64,000 nucleotides of DNA from Selenobaculum gibii (GTDB taxonomy: Bacteria; Bacillota; Negativicutes; ICN-92133): positions 1,279,501 through 1,343,500 of the forward strand of contig NZ_CP120678.1 of NCBI RefSeq assembly GCF_030273445.1, read 5' to 3'. Positions 1 to 10,458 of the stretch are shown here, in pieces (within the stretch, counting starts at the first letter, position 1; each line of letters begins with the position of its first letter). The translations under genes were made by a program, and so were the position numbers. The notes under the pieces are model-generated. The model saw nothing but the letters and a program-made list of their open reading frames with translations, was not told the DNA's origin and ran no database searches.

Positions 1-73
1 CGATTAAAATCGCTACTTATCCCTATATCTCTTTAAGATATAGTTAAAAAATGCGAAAACGATATGATTTTTA

Positions 74-265
74 TTAAGTAACGTTTTCTCTGCCAAATAA
101 TTTTAGACACCAAATACCTGAGATCCCAACTAAAACATAAATTATTCTGCTTAATAATGAACTTTGCCCACCAAACAAAGTAGCAACTACATCAAACTGA
201 AATATACCAATTAAAAACCAGTTTATAGCACCTATTATAACTAAAACTAAGGCTAATCTATCCAT
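74..265 (-). CDS. DUF378 family small membrane protein
   Basis: This 63-residue protein has two hydrophobic helices (about residues 4-25 and 38-56) with the pattern INWFLIG followed by a VxxLFGG loop. That matches the DUF378 (YuzA-like) family of small inner-membrane proteins, whose function is unknown. A good AAGGAG Shine-Dalgarno lies 10 bases before the ATG. It stands alone, with no co-directional neighbour close by. The family assignment rests on the two-helix pattern and the glycine-rich loop; no role can be inferred. Confidence 0.8.
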   Translation of the reverse strand: MDRLALVLVIIGAINWFLIGIFQFDVVATLFGGQSSLLSRIIYVLVGISGIWCLKLFGRENVT

Positions 266-562
266 GAGAATTCAACTCCTTAAATTTATACTAAAAATAA
301 TATGTTCAAAAAAATAAATATAAATTCAAAAACATTTTATTTAAGTAACATTTCATTGATAAATCATATTAAAATATTCTTATACTACTCTTTTTAATTT
401 TAATTATTAAAAAAAATATTCCTACCTTATTTAAGCTTTCTCCAGCGTATATCTCAACTGTATGGAAGCAAAAAAGCCTGTATTGCGTAAAGTTTGTTCA
501 CTCCATATCTGCGACTCTATATAAATCTAGGCATTGATACTAATTTGTTAATGTAACAATAA

Positions 563-592
563 CAAAAAAGGCTCTAGCAAAATGCTAGAACC
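563..592 (-). terminator. Rho-independent terminator
   Basis: A 10-base stem (GGTTCTAGCA / TGCTAGAGCC, with one A-C mismatch) and a 3-4 base loop are followed on the minus strand by seven U. No gene ends immediately upstream of it on that strand, so it may be left over from a lost gene. Confidence 0.6.
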
Positions 593-724
593 TCAATATT
601 CAGTTGTACGCCTTGTACGATTTAGATATACACACACGACTAAAGAATTCAAATTAAACTATATTTACAGTAAAATCAATTTCGTATTATTATTGACGAT
701 TGCCTTTTTATTGTTTATGTAGAA

Positions 725-768
725 TAGAAAAAGATACCAAACATAAATTAATTTGTGTTTGGTATCCT
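725..768 (-). terminator. Terminator of the 86-residue hypothetical gene
   Basis: The inverted repeat GATACCAAAC / GTTTGGTATC, with further A-T pairing inside, begins five bases after the stop codon of the hypothetical gene at 773-1033. On the minus strand it is followed by UUUUUCU. A T-run on the other side means it may also work in the plus direction. Confidence 0.65.
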
Positions 769-772
769 TTTT

Positions 773-1033
773 TTAATTCCAAGTATTAAATTTTATTTTT
801 TCTTTTAGGCCTAAATCAAGTACAGTCACGAAACGTCTTCGTGGAACTTCTATTACAATACTACGTTCTACCCTAACTGATAATATATACTGATTTGAAT
901 TAACCTCACCTATAACGAATTGTATTAATGGGTTATAACTCAAAATTAAAACAATAAACATCATACTCTCTGAAAAAAAGGAATAAAATTTCGACTTGTT
1001 TTCATATTTTATATTTTTAACAAAACCCTCCAA
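773..1033 (-). CDS. Hypothetical protein, one of two local copies
   Basis: I do not recognise this 86-residue ORF. It has a hydrophobic stretch around residues 24-40, then a basic segment (VPRRRF) and a charged tail. The longest reading starts at TTG inside a GGAGGG motif, so the true start is uncertain; a Met pair at residues 24-25 is an alternative. Upstream on the minus strand are TATAAT and TATAGT candidate -10 boxes. A decayed copy, including about 80 bases of upstream sequence, lies near 25.5 kb. Because the noncoding part is conserved too, the transcript itself could be what matters. Confidence 0.4.
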   Translation of the reverse strand: MEGFVKNIKYENKSKFYSFFSESMMFIVLILSYNPLIQFVIGEVNSNQYILSVRVERSIVIEVPRRRFVTVLDLGLKEKIKFNTWN

Positions 1034-1213
1034 TGAGCTTATATACTATAACATTAAACAATCATTATAGCAAGTAAATAAATTCCATTCATATTTTCGA
1101 TATTAATAAAATAACAGATAAATAAAAATCCACCAGCTTAGCTGGTGATATTCAGGCTACTTTACCAGCAACGCCAGCAATGACGTCCTACAGCCGCATA
1201 AGTTTATTACTTG

Positions 1214-1860
1214 CTACCCGGTGGCTATCGAACTTAATTGGTCATATATTTTATCTTCATGAGCGCTTTGAATCTCTTCGTCAAGATTGCTAAACCCTTT
1301 ACTTTTACCTATGGATGTTGCTGGCATATTCTCAGCGTAACCTTTTTCCCTTTTACACGCCGCTAAAATAGTATCGCGATCTTTTTTCATCCATGCAGGA
1401 GCATTTTCTTTAGCACCTTCAATAAGTAATTCTTCCATAAAAAAATGCCCTACTAATTCATGCACAATAGTAGAAGCATCTGGTTTTTCAAATAATGTAA
1501 TTACTGCGCGTCCTTCCTCATTCCATTGAATTGCGCCACGTGGATTATTTTCATTTTGATAATATTTTGTATCATCAACTAGCTTAAAAATATCCTTACT
1601 ATGATTTTCAATGAGTTTTACTTGTTCTTCCGTAAGTCCTGTATTAGCTTTATTTACTTCGTATTTGATTTCAGTAAACATCCGCTTAATAGCTGCAATA
1701 AAACGTTCAAAAACATTACCCTCTATTTGTTGCAAGGGTTTCAAATAAATCTTGAGCATTTGTCACTTTTATCGCCTCTTTTAATTTATATTTCGCGTGT
1801 TCTTCCAACGCTTTTGGGATTATACCAATATAAAAAGACAAATCAATAGAGTTGATACAA
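1214..1860 (-). pseudogene. Fragment of a large phage-type protein with an HExxGH motif
   Basis: Residues from about 1759 down read through 181 codons. They contain the motif HELVGHFF preceded by GRAVITLFEKPDASTIV, a zinc-metallopeptidase-like signature of the kind found in very large phage structural or polyvalent proteins. The stretch just upstream (1760-1843) is open in another frame (FYIGIIPKALEEHAKYKLK...) and runs into a stop, so a frameshift near 1740 separates the two parts. There is no convincing Shine-Dalgarno. I read it as the C-terminal remnant of a lost prophage gene. The exact family is uncertain. Confidence 0.5.
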
Positions 1861-1930
1861 ATTTCTTTTATTTTTTTGACCACACTTTTCTTCTTTTGAA
1901 TTAAATGCGATGGATTAACATAGATGGAAA

Positions 1931-1989
1931 TAAAAAAACAAGAGCCGCCCCGTTGGAATCCTCTTCACTCCAACAGGGCGGCTCTTGTT
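1931..1989 (-). terminator. Long terminator hairpin closing the hsd operon
   Basis: Arms at 1937-1957 and 1969-1989 form a nearly perfect stem of about 20 bp (GC-rich core GAGCCGCCC). A U-rich run follows on the minus strand. It sits 80 bases past the metallopeptidase gene that ends the restriction operon. Confidence 0.85.
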
Positions 1990-2069
1990 TGCACCCAAAA
2001 TAGCTCATCTCATTTTAATTTTGTACTGATTTCCCCTGGAAATATTTGCGCACCTGCTCTACCCACAAT

Positions 2070-2756
2070 TCATATATCCAAACTTACACCATTCTCCTTA
2101 AGCCATTCTTTCCGCTCTGTATAATCTGGCAATATCTTGTCGACTTCATTCCAAAAAGCATCTGTATGATTGGGATAGATAAGATGCACCAATTCATGCA
2201 CCACCACATAGTCGATGATTTTCATTGGTGCCATCATGGTTTTCCAATGAAAATTCAACATTTTGTCTTCAGAACAAGACGCCCAGCGTGTCTTTAAATC
2301 TAACACTCTTACCCCTGCAGGTCGTACGCCAAGCATCTCCTGATAATAACGCATTCTCGCGGCAAACTTCTTCATCCCTTTTTGCCGATAAAAATCAATA
2401 AACGATTTTTCAGCTGTCTCAACATCATTCTGCCGCAAACAGAAATAGCCATTCAGCAGTTTCAGTGGCACGTCTTGTGTATCGACAATTGACAAGCGAT
2501 ACGATTTACCAAGATATAAAAAACCCTGACCATTCACAAAATCCCGTTTTATCCTGGCAGCGTTTAGCATTTCCTTCTCTGCCAATTCTTTATAAACCCA
2601 ATACCGCTTGTTCTCGATGACCTTTTCGATATCACTGATAGTTTTACTTTCTGGAGCCAGCACAGATACGCTGCTATCTGCTTCAATATATATACTTAGT
2701 GTCTTACGCTTGCTTTGTTTCAGCGTATAAGTGATATCCTTATATGTCCTTTTCAT
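2070..2756 (-). CDS. YgjP/SprT-like zinc metallopeptidase (DUF45)
   Basis: This 228-residue protein carries the M48-like zinc motif HELVHL followed by a third ligand region (NHTDAFW), the signature of the YgjP/DUF45 family. The segment before it (RWASCS...FHWKTMMAP) is also typical of the family. Its start overlaps the stop of hsdR by four bases (ATGA), so it is the last cistron of the restriction operon. YgjP-like peptidases are often found beside type I restriction genes; their job there is not settled. They could act on the restriction complex or on an unrelated substrate. Family call firm, role unknown. Confidence 0.85.
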   Translation of the reverse strand: MKRTYKDITYTLKQSKRKTLSIYIEADSSVSVLAPESKTISDIEKVIENKRYWVYKELAEKEMLNAARIKRDFVNGQGFLYLGKSYRLSIVDTQDVPLKLLNGYFCLRQNDVETAEKSFIDFYRQKGMKKFAARMRYYQEMLGVRPAGVRVLDLKTRWASCSEDKMLNFHWKTMMAPMKIIDYVVVHELVHLIYPNHTDAFWNEVDKILPDYTERKEWLKENGVSLDI

Positions 2757-5700
2757 TTTCTCACCAATTCATCATGCCTTTGTTTTGCCAGAGCTAAAAA
2801 GTCAGCGGCAATCTCCTCTTTTCGGTCAACAACTTCGTCCATGCCCGAAAACAGCAGCAAATCCTCCACTTTACTTTGCAACTGCTGGCGCTCAAACCCT
2901 TTCGCTACAGTCCAAAAGCCCACAATTTTAATATCTGCTGCGATTGTTCGTACAATAGTGTGAACCAACGTTTGTAAGCTTGCACTTTGTTCTTCTGTTA
3001 AATCAGGAGTTTTTCCGTATACTTTCAGCACCAACAAATCATAAAAAGCTTCTTCGTGCGGCGGTAAATTCGTCCTGCTTCTCGACCTGCCCGCTTTCAC
3101 CTCGTCAAACAAGGACAATAGCTGCTCATAGCGTTGATTGGTGTCATCTTTATATTCCTGAATTATCTTTTCTAGTTTTTCACTTAACCGCGCATACAAC
3201 GCAGGGTCGCTTTCAAAGCTGACTTTGCAATGTTTACGAATGGCATGCTCCATTTCACTCGCCTTTGCCTTCTTAGAGCCCTCTTTGTCCAGCGACTTCT
3301 TAAAATCAGGCGATAACAATTCAACAGGAGGAACACGGGGGTCAATCCCCAGACTGATAAGATGTTCATTGATTAGGCGTTTCACTTTATTCCCCACGCC
3401 TGCAAAGTCAATGCTTTCATCCTTATACCGCTGTTTTACCAGATTATGAATATGCCCGAAAGCTTTCATCATCGGAATGTATGACGTAGCTGAAGCATGC
3501 GGCAATATAATATCCATACTCTGCAGAAAACCCTTATACTTTACATCAAAATCCGCTCTCAGCTTGATATCTTCCAGCAATTCCACACATGCTTCCACTA
3601 TCGGATATTGTTCTTTTGCTTCGGCAATCTGGTATTCTACCAATTCACGAATACGACTGATTCCATTACTATAAAACAACTGCAACAACCGTTGGTATCG
3701 CTCTTCTAAGATGGGAACTTCAGAACTGATATCCTTCATCGCCCCTATAACATCTTCTTTGCCTTCGTCTCCATAAATTTGTAAAGCGTCATACAGATGA
3801 TTGCCAATACCAATATAATCGACCACATAGCCGCATTTTTTGCCGCTTGCCGTTCGATTTACCCTGGCGATGGCCTGTAACAGATTATGCTCCACCATCT
3901 TTTTATCAATATACATGACCTGTTCAATCGGCGCATCAAAACCAGTAAGCAGCATATCGCACACCACAATGAACGCAATGCCTGTACGAGAATCACCTTC
4001 ATCAAATTTCTTCTTAAAATTGTCTATCGCTTTTATTTCGCGCGAAGCCTTGCGGGCCCTTGTGATTTCTGGGTCTTCATTCGTACCATCACCAGATACC
4101 ACCACCGCTGTTTTCAAAAAAGCAACTTTGGGGACAAGTTCTTCATCACTAGCTGCTTTAGCTCGCTCTTTTTCCAACCACTCCGCAAGCGCCAAATCGA
4201 TATATTTCTGATAACGCGTAGCCGCCAACTGAGAGCTGGTAACTACCTGAGCCTTAAAACCATTGGGCAAAATGTGCTGAATATAGTGGTTCACCAAATC
4301 TCGCGCAATGCCTTCAATCCGTTTTTCCGCTTCCAGCACATCACCCATCGTACCGTATTTCTTTTTAATCGCCAGCATTTCTTCTTCGGTTCGTTCCTTG
4401 AACATATCTTCGAACTTTGCGTCAAATTCTGCTTTTTCATTAATAGCATTATCGCTGGTCTTGCCCTCATAAAGGATTTTCACAGTCGCCCCATCGGTCA
4501 CAGCATCCTGCAAACGGTACGTATCAATATACGCGCCGAATGTCTCATAGGTCTTTTTAGTATGGCGGTCCGTAATAAGAGGCGTACCCGTAAATGCGAT
4601 TTTTGTCGCATTGGGAAATGCACCGAACAGATTGCCGCTCAAAATCCCCTTTTGCGTGCGATGTGCCTCATCAATAAGAATCAGTATTTTCTCAGACTCG
4701 TTAACTATGCCTAATTCGAGATGTTCAGGCAACGCCTTTTCTTCACCATATTGGGCAAAGGCTTCCTTAACCACATCAGGCTGCTGCTTTTTTCGCTCTT
4801 GGAATTTATGTATCATGACCATCGTCAAATTAGAAGACGAAGTGGACAGTTTTTCCTTTAGTTCATCCGCACATTCCACATAATCTACACTTTCACCTGT
4901 CAGCACAGCCGTGTCTCCAAGCTGTTCTTCCAAGTCGATACGGTCATTAACCATGAGAATCTTATAATCGGAAAGCCCTTTGGTCGAACGCATTTTACGA
5001 ATAAGGAAAACCATCGTCAGCGATTTTCCTGACCCCTGAGTATGCCAAATAACGCCTGAGCGTTCTTGCCACTTCTTCCCCTCCAGCATGCGAGCAACAG
5101 CCTTCCCCACTGCTCGCTGTTGTTGGTAACGGCAGACCACCTTGACTATACTGCTTGCTTCCGTTTCCTTATAAATGACAAAATGACGAATCACATCCAA
5201 AAGCGTAGCAGGCGGCAAAACACCCTGTATCAGCGTTTCCTGCGAACGCACTACGCCAAGCGGCGGTTCAAAGCTTTTATATTGCTCTGGATAGATGTCT
5301 TTCCATTCCAAATAGTGCTCATAAAAAGAGCTTATGCTACCCAGCTTCGCCTGCTCGCCACAGGTAGCAATACAAAGCTGGTTGAAATGGAATAAACGCT
5401 CTTCCCCTTCCTTTTCCGAAATGCCTTCGGAAAAATAGCGGCGATTGCTGTAACGTAAAATCTGCCGCACAGCTTCTTCCATCGGATTGGCTGTATAGCT
5501 ATTCGGGTATTTGCATTCCACCACAACCACTGGCAAACCATTAATAAACAAGACGATATCAGGAATAATGAACGCCTTCGCCAAGCCAACAGTATCCACG
5601 CGAAATTGATTGATAGCTAGAAAATGGTTATCCTCGGGATGCTCAAAGTCTATCAACCGCACAACAGGTGATTCTTCCCCCGTCAACTCATTGACTGCAA

Positions 5701-6010
5701 CGCGCGTATTTTTAGTAATCAACCGCAAAACTTCCCGATTAGCTTCCAGCAGGTTTTGATGCGGGTGGTCAATTATCTCCGCATATACTTCTTCTAGTTG
5801 CGCGTCAGTAAGCCATCCGCGCCCGTCCTCGGTCTTGTTTATCTGCTTTATCGCCTGTTTAAAAACATCCTTTAGCACTACTTCCCGAAAATTATCTCGC
5901 AAACTTACAGAAGGGTCAGTAGGAACACCAGGCGGATGTTCGATGACATTCCAATCCAAGCTTTTCAACTGTTCTAAAAAGGGTTTTTCCACAAAACTAT
6001 ATTCGCTCAT
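2753..6010 (-). CDS. hsdR: Type I restriction enzyme, R subunit
   Basis: This 1085-residue subunit is the ATP-dependent translocase and nuclease of a type I restriction complex, which cuts unmethylated invading DNA. The N-terminal nuclease shows the PD-(D/E)xK pattern with D151, E165 and K167 (VVVECKYPN). The helicase part has Walker A at 324-330 (TQGSGKS) and a DEAH box at 447-450, followed by FTGTP. The start has a strong GAGGAGG Shine-Dalgarno and overlaps the hsdS stop by four bases. All key residues are present, so it should be active. Codons here are visibly richer in G+C than those of the core genes after 26 kb, consistent with transfer. Confidence 0.96.
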   Translation of the reverse strand: MSEYSFVEKPFLEQLKSLDWNVIEHPPGVPTDPSVSLRDNFREVVLKDVFKQAIKQINKTEDGRGWLTDAQLEEVYAEIIDHPHQNLLEANREVLRLITKNTRVAVNELTGEESPVVRLIDFEHPEDNHFLAINQFRVDTVGLAKAFIIPDIVLFINGLPVVVVECKYPNSYTANPMEEAVRQILRYSNRRYFSEGISEKEGEERLFHFNQLCIATCGEQAKLGSISSFYEHYLEWKDIYPEQYKSFEPPLGVVRSQETLIQGVLPPATLLDVIRHFVIYKETEASSIVKVVCRYQQQRAVGKAVARMLEGKKWQERSGVIWHTQGSGKSLTMVFLIRKMRSTKGLSDYKILMVNDRIDLEEQLGDTAVLTGESVDYVECADELKEKLSTSSSNLTMVMIHKFQERKKQQPDVVKEAFAQYGEEKALPEHLELGIVNESEKILILIDEAHRTQKGILSGNLFGAFPNATKIAFTGTPLITDRHTKKTYETFGAYIDTYRLQDAVTDGATVKILYEGKTSDNAINEKAEFDAKFEDMFKERTEEEMLAIKKKYGTMGDVLEAEKRIEGIARDLVNHYIQHILPNGFKAQVVTSSQLAATRYQKYIDLALAEWLEKERAKAASDEELVPKVAFLKTAVVVSGDGTNEDPEITRARKASREIKAIDNFKKKFDEGDSRTGIAFIVVCDMLLTGFDAPIEQVMYIDKKMVEHNLLQAIARVNRTASGKKCGYVVDYIGIGNHLYDALQIYGDEGKEDVIGAMKDISSEVPILEERYQRLLQLFYSNGISRIRELVEYQIAEAKEQYPIVEACVELLEDIKLRADFDVKYKGFLQSMDIILPHASATSYIPMMKAFGHIHNLVKQRYKDESIDFAGVGNKVKRLINEHLISLGIDPRVPPVELLSPDFKKSLDKEGSKKAKASEMEHAIRKHCKVSFESDPALYARLSEKLEKIIQEYKDDTNQRYEQLLSLFDEVKAGRSRSRTNLPPHEEAFYDLLVLKVYGKTPDLTEEQSASLQTLVHTIVRTIAADIKIVGFWTVAKGFERQQLQSKVEDLLLFSGMDEVVDRKEEIAADFLALAKQRHDELVRK

Positions 6011-7302
6011 CCTGTCGCCTCCTCAAGAGGTACCCGAACCTTACCTATTAACAGGTCTTGCATTAATCCTTGCTTTAACAAAGTAAGCTTATTAAGATGT
6101 ATTATCTCAGTTTCAATTTTCGCATTAGCACTATCTAATGCTTCCACTATTTTTGCTTGCTCTTCTACCGAAATTAGAGGGACTTTGGTTTTTGCAAAAT
6201 CCTGTTTAGTAAATGATGCTTGGTTTATCGCAGGTTTTGTAATAACTCTTATTTCATTTTGAACATAGTGACTTAAGAGTAAATAATAAAGAAACTTTGG
6301 AGTTGTATTTGTACTTGCTTTTATCCTAAACAAGTTTGTTGTATAAATACAAGGTCTTCCGATATCGTCGAAAATACATAATTTCCCCATCTGTTCAATA
6401 CTATTTATAAAACAAAGCAAAATGTCGCCTTTTTCCAAAACATAATCTGCGATATTAGCGCCTTGCGGGTCACTTTCATACCAATATTTAAGTTCCTTAA
6501 CATCTAATTTAGAATTATTGTCAATATTGCTTGATGTTAAAACAGGTACTCCTATATCTTCATGAGATATTTTTCTGGACAAGCCACTCTTTTGAAATGA
6601 TATGTAATCACTTATTAAACAATCGTCCCAAGTTGTCGGTATCCGCCCAATTGGCGAATCTTTGAATTCATGGGTTTCCTCCGAACGAATATTGCCATGT
6701 TCATCAATACCTTTTGTCAGTAAATCCTGCATCATCCCTTGCTTGATGTTCTTGTACTTTTCAATCAACACTTCCGTTTTTCCGATGTTATTATCAACTG
6801 TTGTAAGGATTTCGGCGATTTTTTGTTGCTCTTTTTTAGATTTTGGAATGTGAATCGTAATATTTGTAACATCCTTATTGTTGATTGCTGGATAATTTGA
6901 CCCAACCATCAGTGGTAAAACTTGTCCCATAAACTGTTCACTTAATACATATTGGTACAAATAATTAGCACTATATTCTTCATAAGTCCTTAAGACTACA
7001 AAACCTGTTGAACATATACAATTATCATATTCATTTGTTACATAAGCAAAAGCACGAAGATACGGTCTCACCGTAGAAACTATTATATCTCCTGCTTTGA
7101 CAATTCTCCGAGCCCTACTCGGTGCATTTTTAAATTCAAAATCTGTATAGGCAAGAATTTTTCCTGGTTTGACACTCTCAATATCAATATATTTTATAAC
7201 CAAATTAGAAGGAGTCGACATTGAAAGACTATCGGGATTAATCGAACTAATATCACCAATCTTTTTTATTCTCCAGCCATTTTCTCCTATCATTTCATTC
7301 AT
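6007..7302 (-). CDS. hsdS: Type I restriction enzyme, specificity subunit
   Basis: HsdS recognises the split DNA target for both methylation and restriction. The 431-residue protein has the usual two-half layout: a target recognition domain at about 15-175, a helical spacer ([22 protein letters not shown]), a second domain at about 220-385 (starting [12 protein letters not shown]) and a second helical spacer ([19 protein letters not shown]). I chose the ATG at 7302 because it overlaps the hsdM stop in the classic ATGA fashion and has GGGG nine bases upstream; the longer reading to 7332 lacks this. The target sequence cannot be read from the protein. Confidence 0.93.
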   Translation of the reverse strand: MNEMIGENGWRIKKIGDISSINPDSLSMSTPSNLVIKYIDIESVKPGKILAYTDFEFKNAPSRARRIVKAGDIIVSTVRPYLRAFAYVTNEYDNCICSTGFVVLRTYEEYSANYLYQYVLSEQFMGQVLPLMVGSNYPAINNKDVTNITIHIPKSKKEQQKIAEILTTVDNNIGKTEVLIEKYKNIKQGMMQDLLTKGIDEHGNIRSEETHEFKDSPIGRIPTTWDDCLISDYISFQKSGLSRKISHEDIGVPVLTSSNIDNNSKLDVKELKYWYESDPQGANIADYVLEKGDILLCFINSIEQMGKLCIFDDIGRPCIYTTNLFRIKASTNTTPKFLYYLLLSHYVQNEIRVITKPAINQASFTKQDFAKTKVPLISVEEQAKIVEALDSANAKIETEIIHLNKLTLLKQGLMQDLLIGKVRVPLEEATG

Positions 7303-9947
7303 AGCATATACCCCAAATTCACTAGAGAGCATTTTAGTTTTTCCGCTTCAATATCTCGTTCTTGTTCTATTTCTTGCGCGGTCACTTTGTATTTATCCCA
7401 CAAATTTTCAATCGCGGCAATAATATTCCGTCGATGTTGGTCAGTATATCCTTTTAAGGTATTGCACAACAACTGACAAAATCGCTCCATAATAAGCGTC
7501 CGCGCTTCATCGCTGCTGATTTTCCCCTTGGCAGCATCAACCAGCGCATCGGAATTATCTTTAATCCCTTTGATTTCCGCCTTCAACGTTTTTCGTTCCT
7601 CTTCCAATGCGACATGACGCTCTAACCGTTCATCAATCTGCTCTATTTCCAGCTGGTAGTCCTGTATTTCCGCCTGCGCCTGTGTAAGTTGTTCCTCCAG
7701 TGTGACACGTTCTATACCAACGCTGTCCAGTTTACTTTTATCGGCTTTTCCTTGGGCAATTTCTTTTTCGATTTTTTCAATCAGCTTGATAGTCGCTTTA
7801 GCTGTCTTTACCCTCTCTTTTTCAATGCTTTTTATCAGACCATTCAGCTGCTTCTTCTTTTCCTTCAACTCTTTAGCTTCATCTTTGCCCAAAACACCGT
7901 TATCTTCGTCCTGCGCATCGGACTCTCCATCCTCGTCTTCCGTAACTTCCACCGCTGCAAATAGGGCATCCAGTTCCGCCAATCTTGCGTCGATTTCTTC
8001 TGCACGTGCGACAATCTCAGGATGCTGTGATGCCAAGATATCTTCATCTGGAATCAGCTCAGCACTCCATCCTGAAGCAGCCACGGACTTCAAATCAGGC
8101 AGGATATCTCCCCAGAAGCTGACAAAGGCCCCCTCTATCTGATGCATGTTGAGCATAGGATATTGATTTATCGCCTGATAAAACGAAGCCAGAAACTCTT
8201 GGCGCATAGCATATATATCCTGCGTTTCATCCAGTTTAGAAAAACGCGCCTCGCTTTGCTCCCACCACGCCTTTAATGCAGTCATAATTTGCTGTTCCGC
8301 AGCTTGCACATCTGCATCGTTTTCGATTATCCGTTTGATATCCTCTTTTTCCTCAATTTCTTGTTTAAAGTCCAAATAGTTAGCATCCCTGTCATTAAAC
8401 AGTTTTGCTGGAGTAAAGCCATGACTTGCCATCAGTTCCCGCATCGCTTCCACTTCGCCTTTAGGAATCCCGCCTAGCAAATGTGCCCGAACATCATGAG
8501 GCTCTGGCGCGGGTGAATTGTCCACATAGCGGCGAATATTGAAGTTGTATTCTTCCTGCGCAAGTTCGTCGTCAATGCTAACCAATCGTGAATACCCATC
8601 CACTTCCAGCTTATGACGATAAACATGCACGATTTTTTGAATATCTTCAGGGCGCAATGAATTCTGGTTCTTTCCTTCTTTATATTCACGGTCGGCATTG
8701 ATAAACAGAATCTCCTTCCGCTCTTTTGCCCCCTGCCTGTTGATGACCAATACACAAGCAGCAATGCCTGTCCCATAAAACAAATTCGGAGGCAATCCAA
8801 TGACGGCTTCTATTAAACCATCTTTTACAATGCCTTTACGTATTTTTTGTTCGTCTCCGCCCCGAAACAGAATACCGTGAGGCATAACAACAGCCAGCTT
8901 GCCCTCATCCTTCAAGCTGGCAATCATATGCTGTACAAACATCAAGTCGGCTTTCTTGCCCTTTTCTGGGCAAAAGCCATACCGAAAGCGTTCTTTAAAT
9001 TCCATATCCTTTTTGCTGTAATTCTGCGAAAAGGGCGGATTGGCAATCACCCTGTCAAAGTGCATCCGTTCCCCATTCACAACATGACGGGGATTTTTCA
9101 AGGTATCATCATTGCGAATATCGGCAGATAAGACGCCATGCAGTATCATGTTCATCTTGCAAATAGCCCAGGTACTACCGTTATCTTCCTGGCCCGCCAA
9201 CAACAGATTACGAGGGTTGCCCCCAGTTTCCTCAACATATTGTTTCGATTGAATGAGCATGCCGCCTGACCCCGCTGTAGGGTCATACACCGTCATACCT
9301 TCTTGAGGCGCAATAAGGTTGACCAGCAGACGAACGACTTCTGCTGGCGTATAGAATTCTCCGCCTTTTTTTCCTGCGCTGTCGGCAAAGTACTTAATCA
9401 AGTATTCATAAGCAGCACCCAACAGGTCAGGAAACTCAAAATCTTCGTTTCGCAGCGGCATCTTGTTGAAATGAGTAATGAACTCAATCAACAGGCTATC
9501 ATCCAACGTCCGACTGCCGATTTTACGATTGAAGTTAATAGATGACTTCAATACATCCTGCAAGGTGTTTGGATTGTTATCCTCTATCGCTGCCAATGCT
9601 TTATTGAGAGCATTACCCACATCTTTCTTTACATGCAATAATCCACGGAAACCGTCTTCTAACGCCTGCTCTTCCGCCAATTCCCACCGCGCCGTTCTCG
9701 GCACAAAAAAAGTATACTTACCAGGCTTTTCAAGCTCCTTTTCCAACAAGTCTTGCCGTAAGCCTTTGCTCTCATACTCTGCTCGCAACAGCTCTTGTTC
9801 CACGACAAACTGGTCTGATAACCGCTTCAAAAACAACATGCCAAATATGTATTCTTTAAACTCCGAAGCATCCATCTTTCCACGAAGAATATCGCAAGCC
9901 TCCAGCAACAATCGCTCCAATTTATTCAGCGTCAATTTTTCTTTCAT
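7299..9947 (-). CDS. hsdM: Type I N6-adenine methylase subunit with long coiled-coil tail
   Basis: HsdM transfers methyl groups from S-adenosylmethionine to adenine in the target. Motif I (DPTAGSGG) is at residues 222-229 and the catalytic motif NPPF at 303-306. I start it at 9947, where GAAAGGGTG precedes an ATG, giving 882 residues. That is far longer than the usual 500-550. The extra part, about 520-882, is mostly charged helix and coiled coil (for example 690-830, rich in E, K and Q). Similar long HsdM proteins exist, but the role of the tail is unclear; it may replace or brace the contact with HsdS. First gene of the operon. Confidence 0.93.
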   Translation of the reverse strand: MKEKLTLNKLERLLLEACDILRGKMDASEFKEYIFGMLFLKRLSDQFVVEQELLRAEYESKGLRQDLLEKELEKPGKYTFFVPRTARWELAEEQALEDGFRGLLHVKKDVGNALNKALAAIEDNNPNTLQDVLKSSINFNRKIGSRTLDDSLLIEFITHFNKMPLRNEDFEFPDLLGAAYEYLIKYFADSAGKKGGEFYTPAEVVRLLVNLIAPQEGMTVYDPTAGSGGMLIQSKQYVEETGGNPRNLLLAGQEDNGSTWAICKMNMILHGVLSADIRNDDTLKNPRHVVNGERMHFDRVIANPPFSQNYSKKDMEFKERFRYGFCPEKGKKADLMFVQHMIASLKDEGKLAVVMPHGILFRGGDEQKIRKGIVKDGLIEAVIGLPPNLFYGTGIAACVLVINRQGAKERKEILFINADREYKEGKNQNSLRPEDIQKIVHVYRHKLEVDGYSRLVSIDDELAQEEYNFNIRRYVDNSPAPEPHDVRAHLLGGIPKGEVEAMRELMASHGFTPAKLFNDRDANYLDFKQEIEEKEDIKRIIENDADVQAAEQQIMTALKAWWEQSEARFSKLDETQDIYAMRQEFLASFYQAINQYPMLNMHQIEGAFVSFWGDILPDLKSVAASGWSAELIPDEDILASQHPEIVARAEEIDARLAELDALFAAVEVTEDEDGESDAQDEDNGVLGKDEAKELKEKKKQLNGLIKSIEKERVKTAKATIKLIEKIEKEIAQGKADKSKLDSVGIERVTLEEQLTQAQAEIQDYQLEIEQIDERLERHVALEEERKTLKAEIKGIKDNSDALVDAAKGKISSDEARTLIMERFCQLLCNTLKGYTDQHRRNIIAAIENLWDKYKVTAQEIEQERDIEAEKLKCSLVNLGYML

Positions 9948-10458
9948 TAATTGCACCCTTTCAAAAATCCACATTATATATTTATATTTTAAATATTTAA
10001 TTCGATAAAAAAGCCTTGTCTTCCTTGTATATATATCAAAAAATCCTACTTTTGCTTAATAACACACCACGCATAAACCAAATCAATCATTGTTATTACT
10101 TAATCTTCGCTATAGCAACTGCAACCCGATAATATATCATTTTTAATCAAAGTAGGGCTGTCGTTGTTTTTTCTTTTAATTGAAATCGTAAATTCAGGCA
10201 AATTATTTTATTGTCGCCAACAAAAAATTATTATGATTAATTTAGTTCAATTTAATCGGCATTACTTTTATTTCCTTTTATTTACTTCTATTATCGTCCC
10301 ATGCACCTATATATATCAGTATTTATTGGGACTTATTTATCTATCAAAAAGTCTACTTTTTTGAAGTTGAATTTTTTCTGTTCAAAAACTCTACAATCCC
10401 CTTTTTTAAATATCCAAAAAGTAAATAGGGTATTATTGAATAGAGAGGGGATGATTCA
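9948..10458. other. Divergent intergenic region with repeated recombination-site-like motifs
   Basis: This AT-rich gap separates hsdM (leftward) from the serine recombinase (rightward). Two related motifs in the same orientation, near 10036-10053 (CAAAAAATCCTACTTTTG) and 10344-10362 (CAAAAAGTCTACTTTTTTG), are imperfect palindromes around a TCTAC/TCCTAC centre. Looser versions occur near 10147, 10383 and 10420. They are plausible recombinase or repressor sites. No gene is seen. Confidence 0.45.

Larger units (their letters stand above)
266..772. other. AT-rich intergenic region with two terminators
   Basis: No full gene is visible. The stretch is very AT-rich and holds two minus-strand terminator hairpins, described separately. 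On the minus strand around 428-530 there is a short open stretch ending YTLEKA-stop. It has no start codon and resembles the tail of a decayed gene; I cannot name it. Confidence 0.5.

Noticed and set aside
428-530. Short minus-strand gene ending YTLEKA
   Set aside because: Only about 30 codons, no start codon or Shine-Dalgarno; at best the end of a lost gene.
1131-1147. CACCAGCTTAGCTGGTG palindrome as an operator
   Set aside because: Short, with no nearby intact promoter or regulator to link it to.
3887-4714. Long plus-strand ORF of 275 codons opposite hsdR
   Set aside because: It lies wholly inside hsdR, whose motifs are complete, has no Shine-Dalgarno, and its product has no recognisable domain.
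9478-10008. Plus-strand ORF of 176 codons opposite hsdM
   Set aside because: Antisense shadow of the hsdM N-terminal region; serine- and asparagine-rich without motifs.
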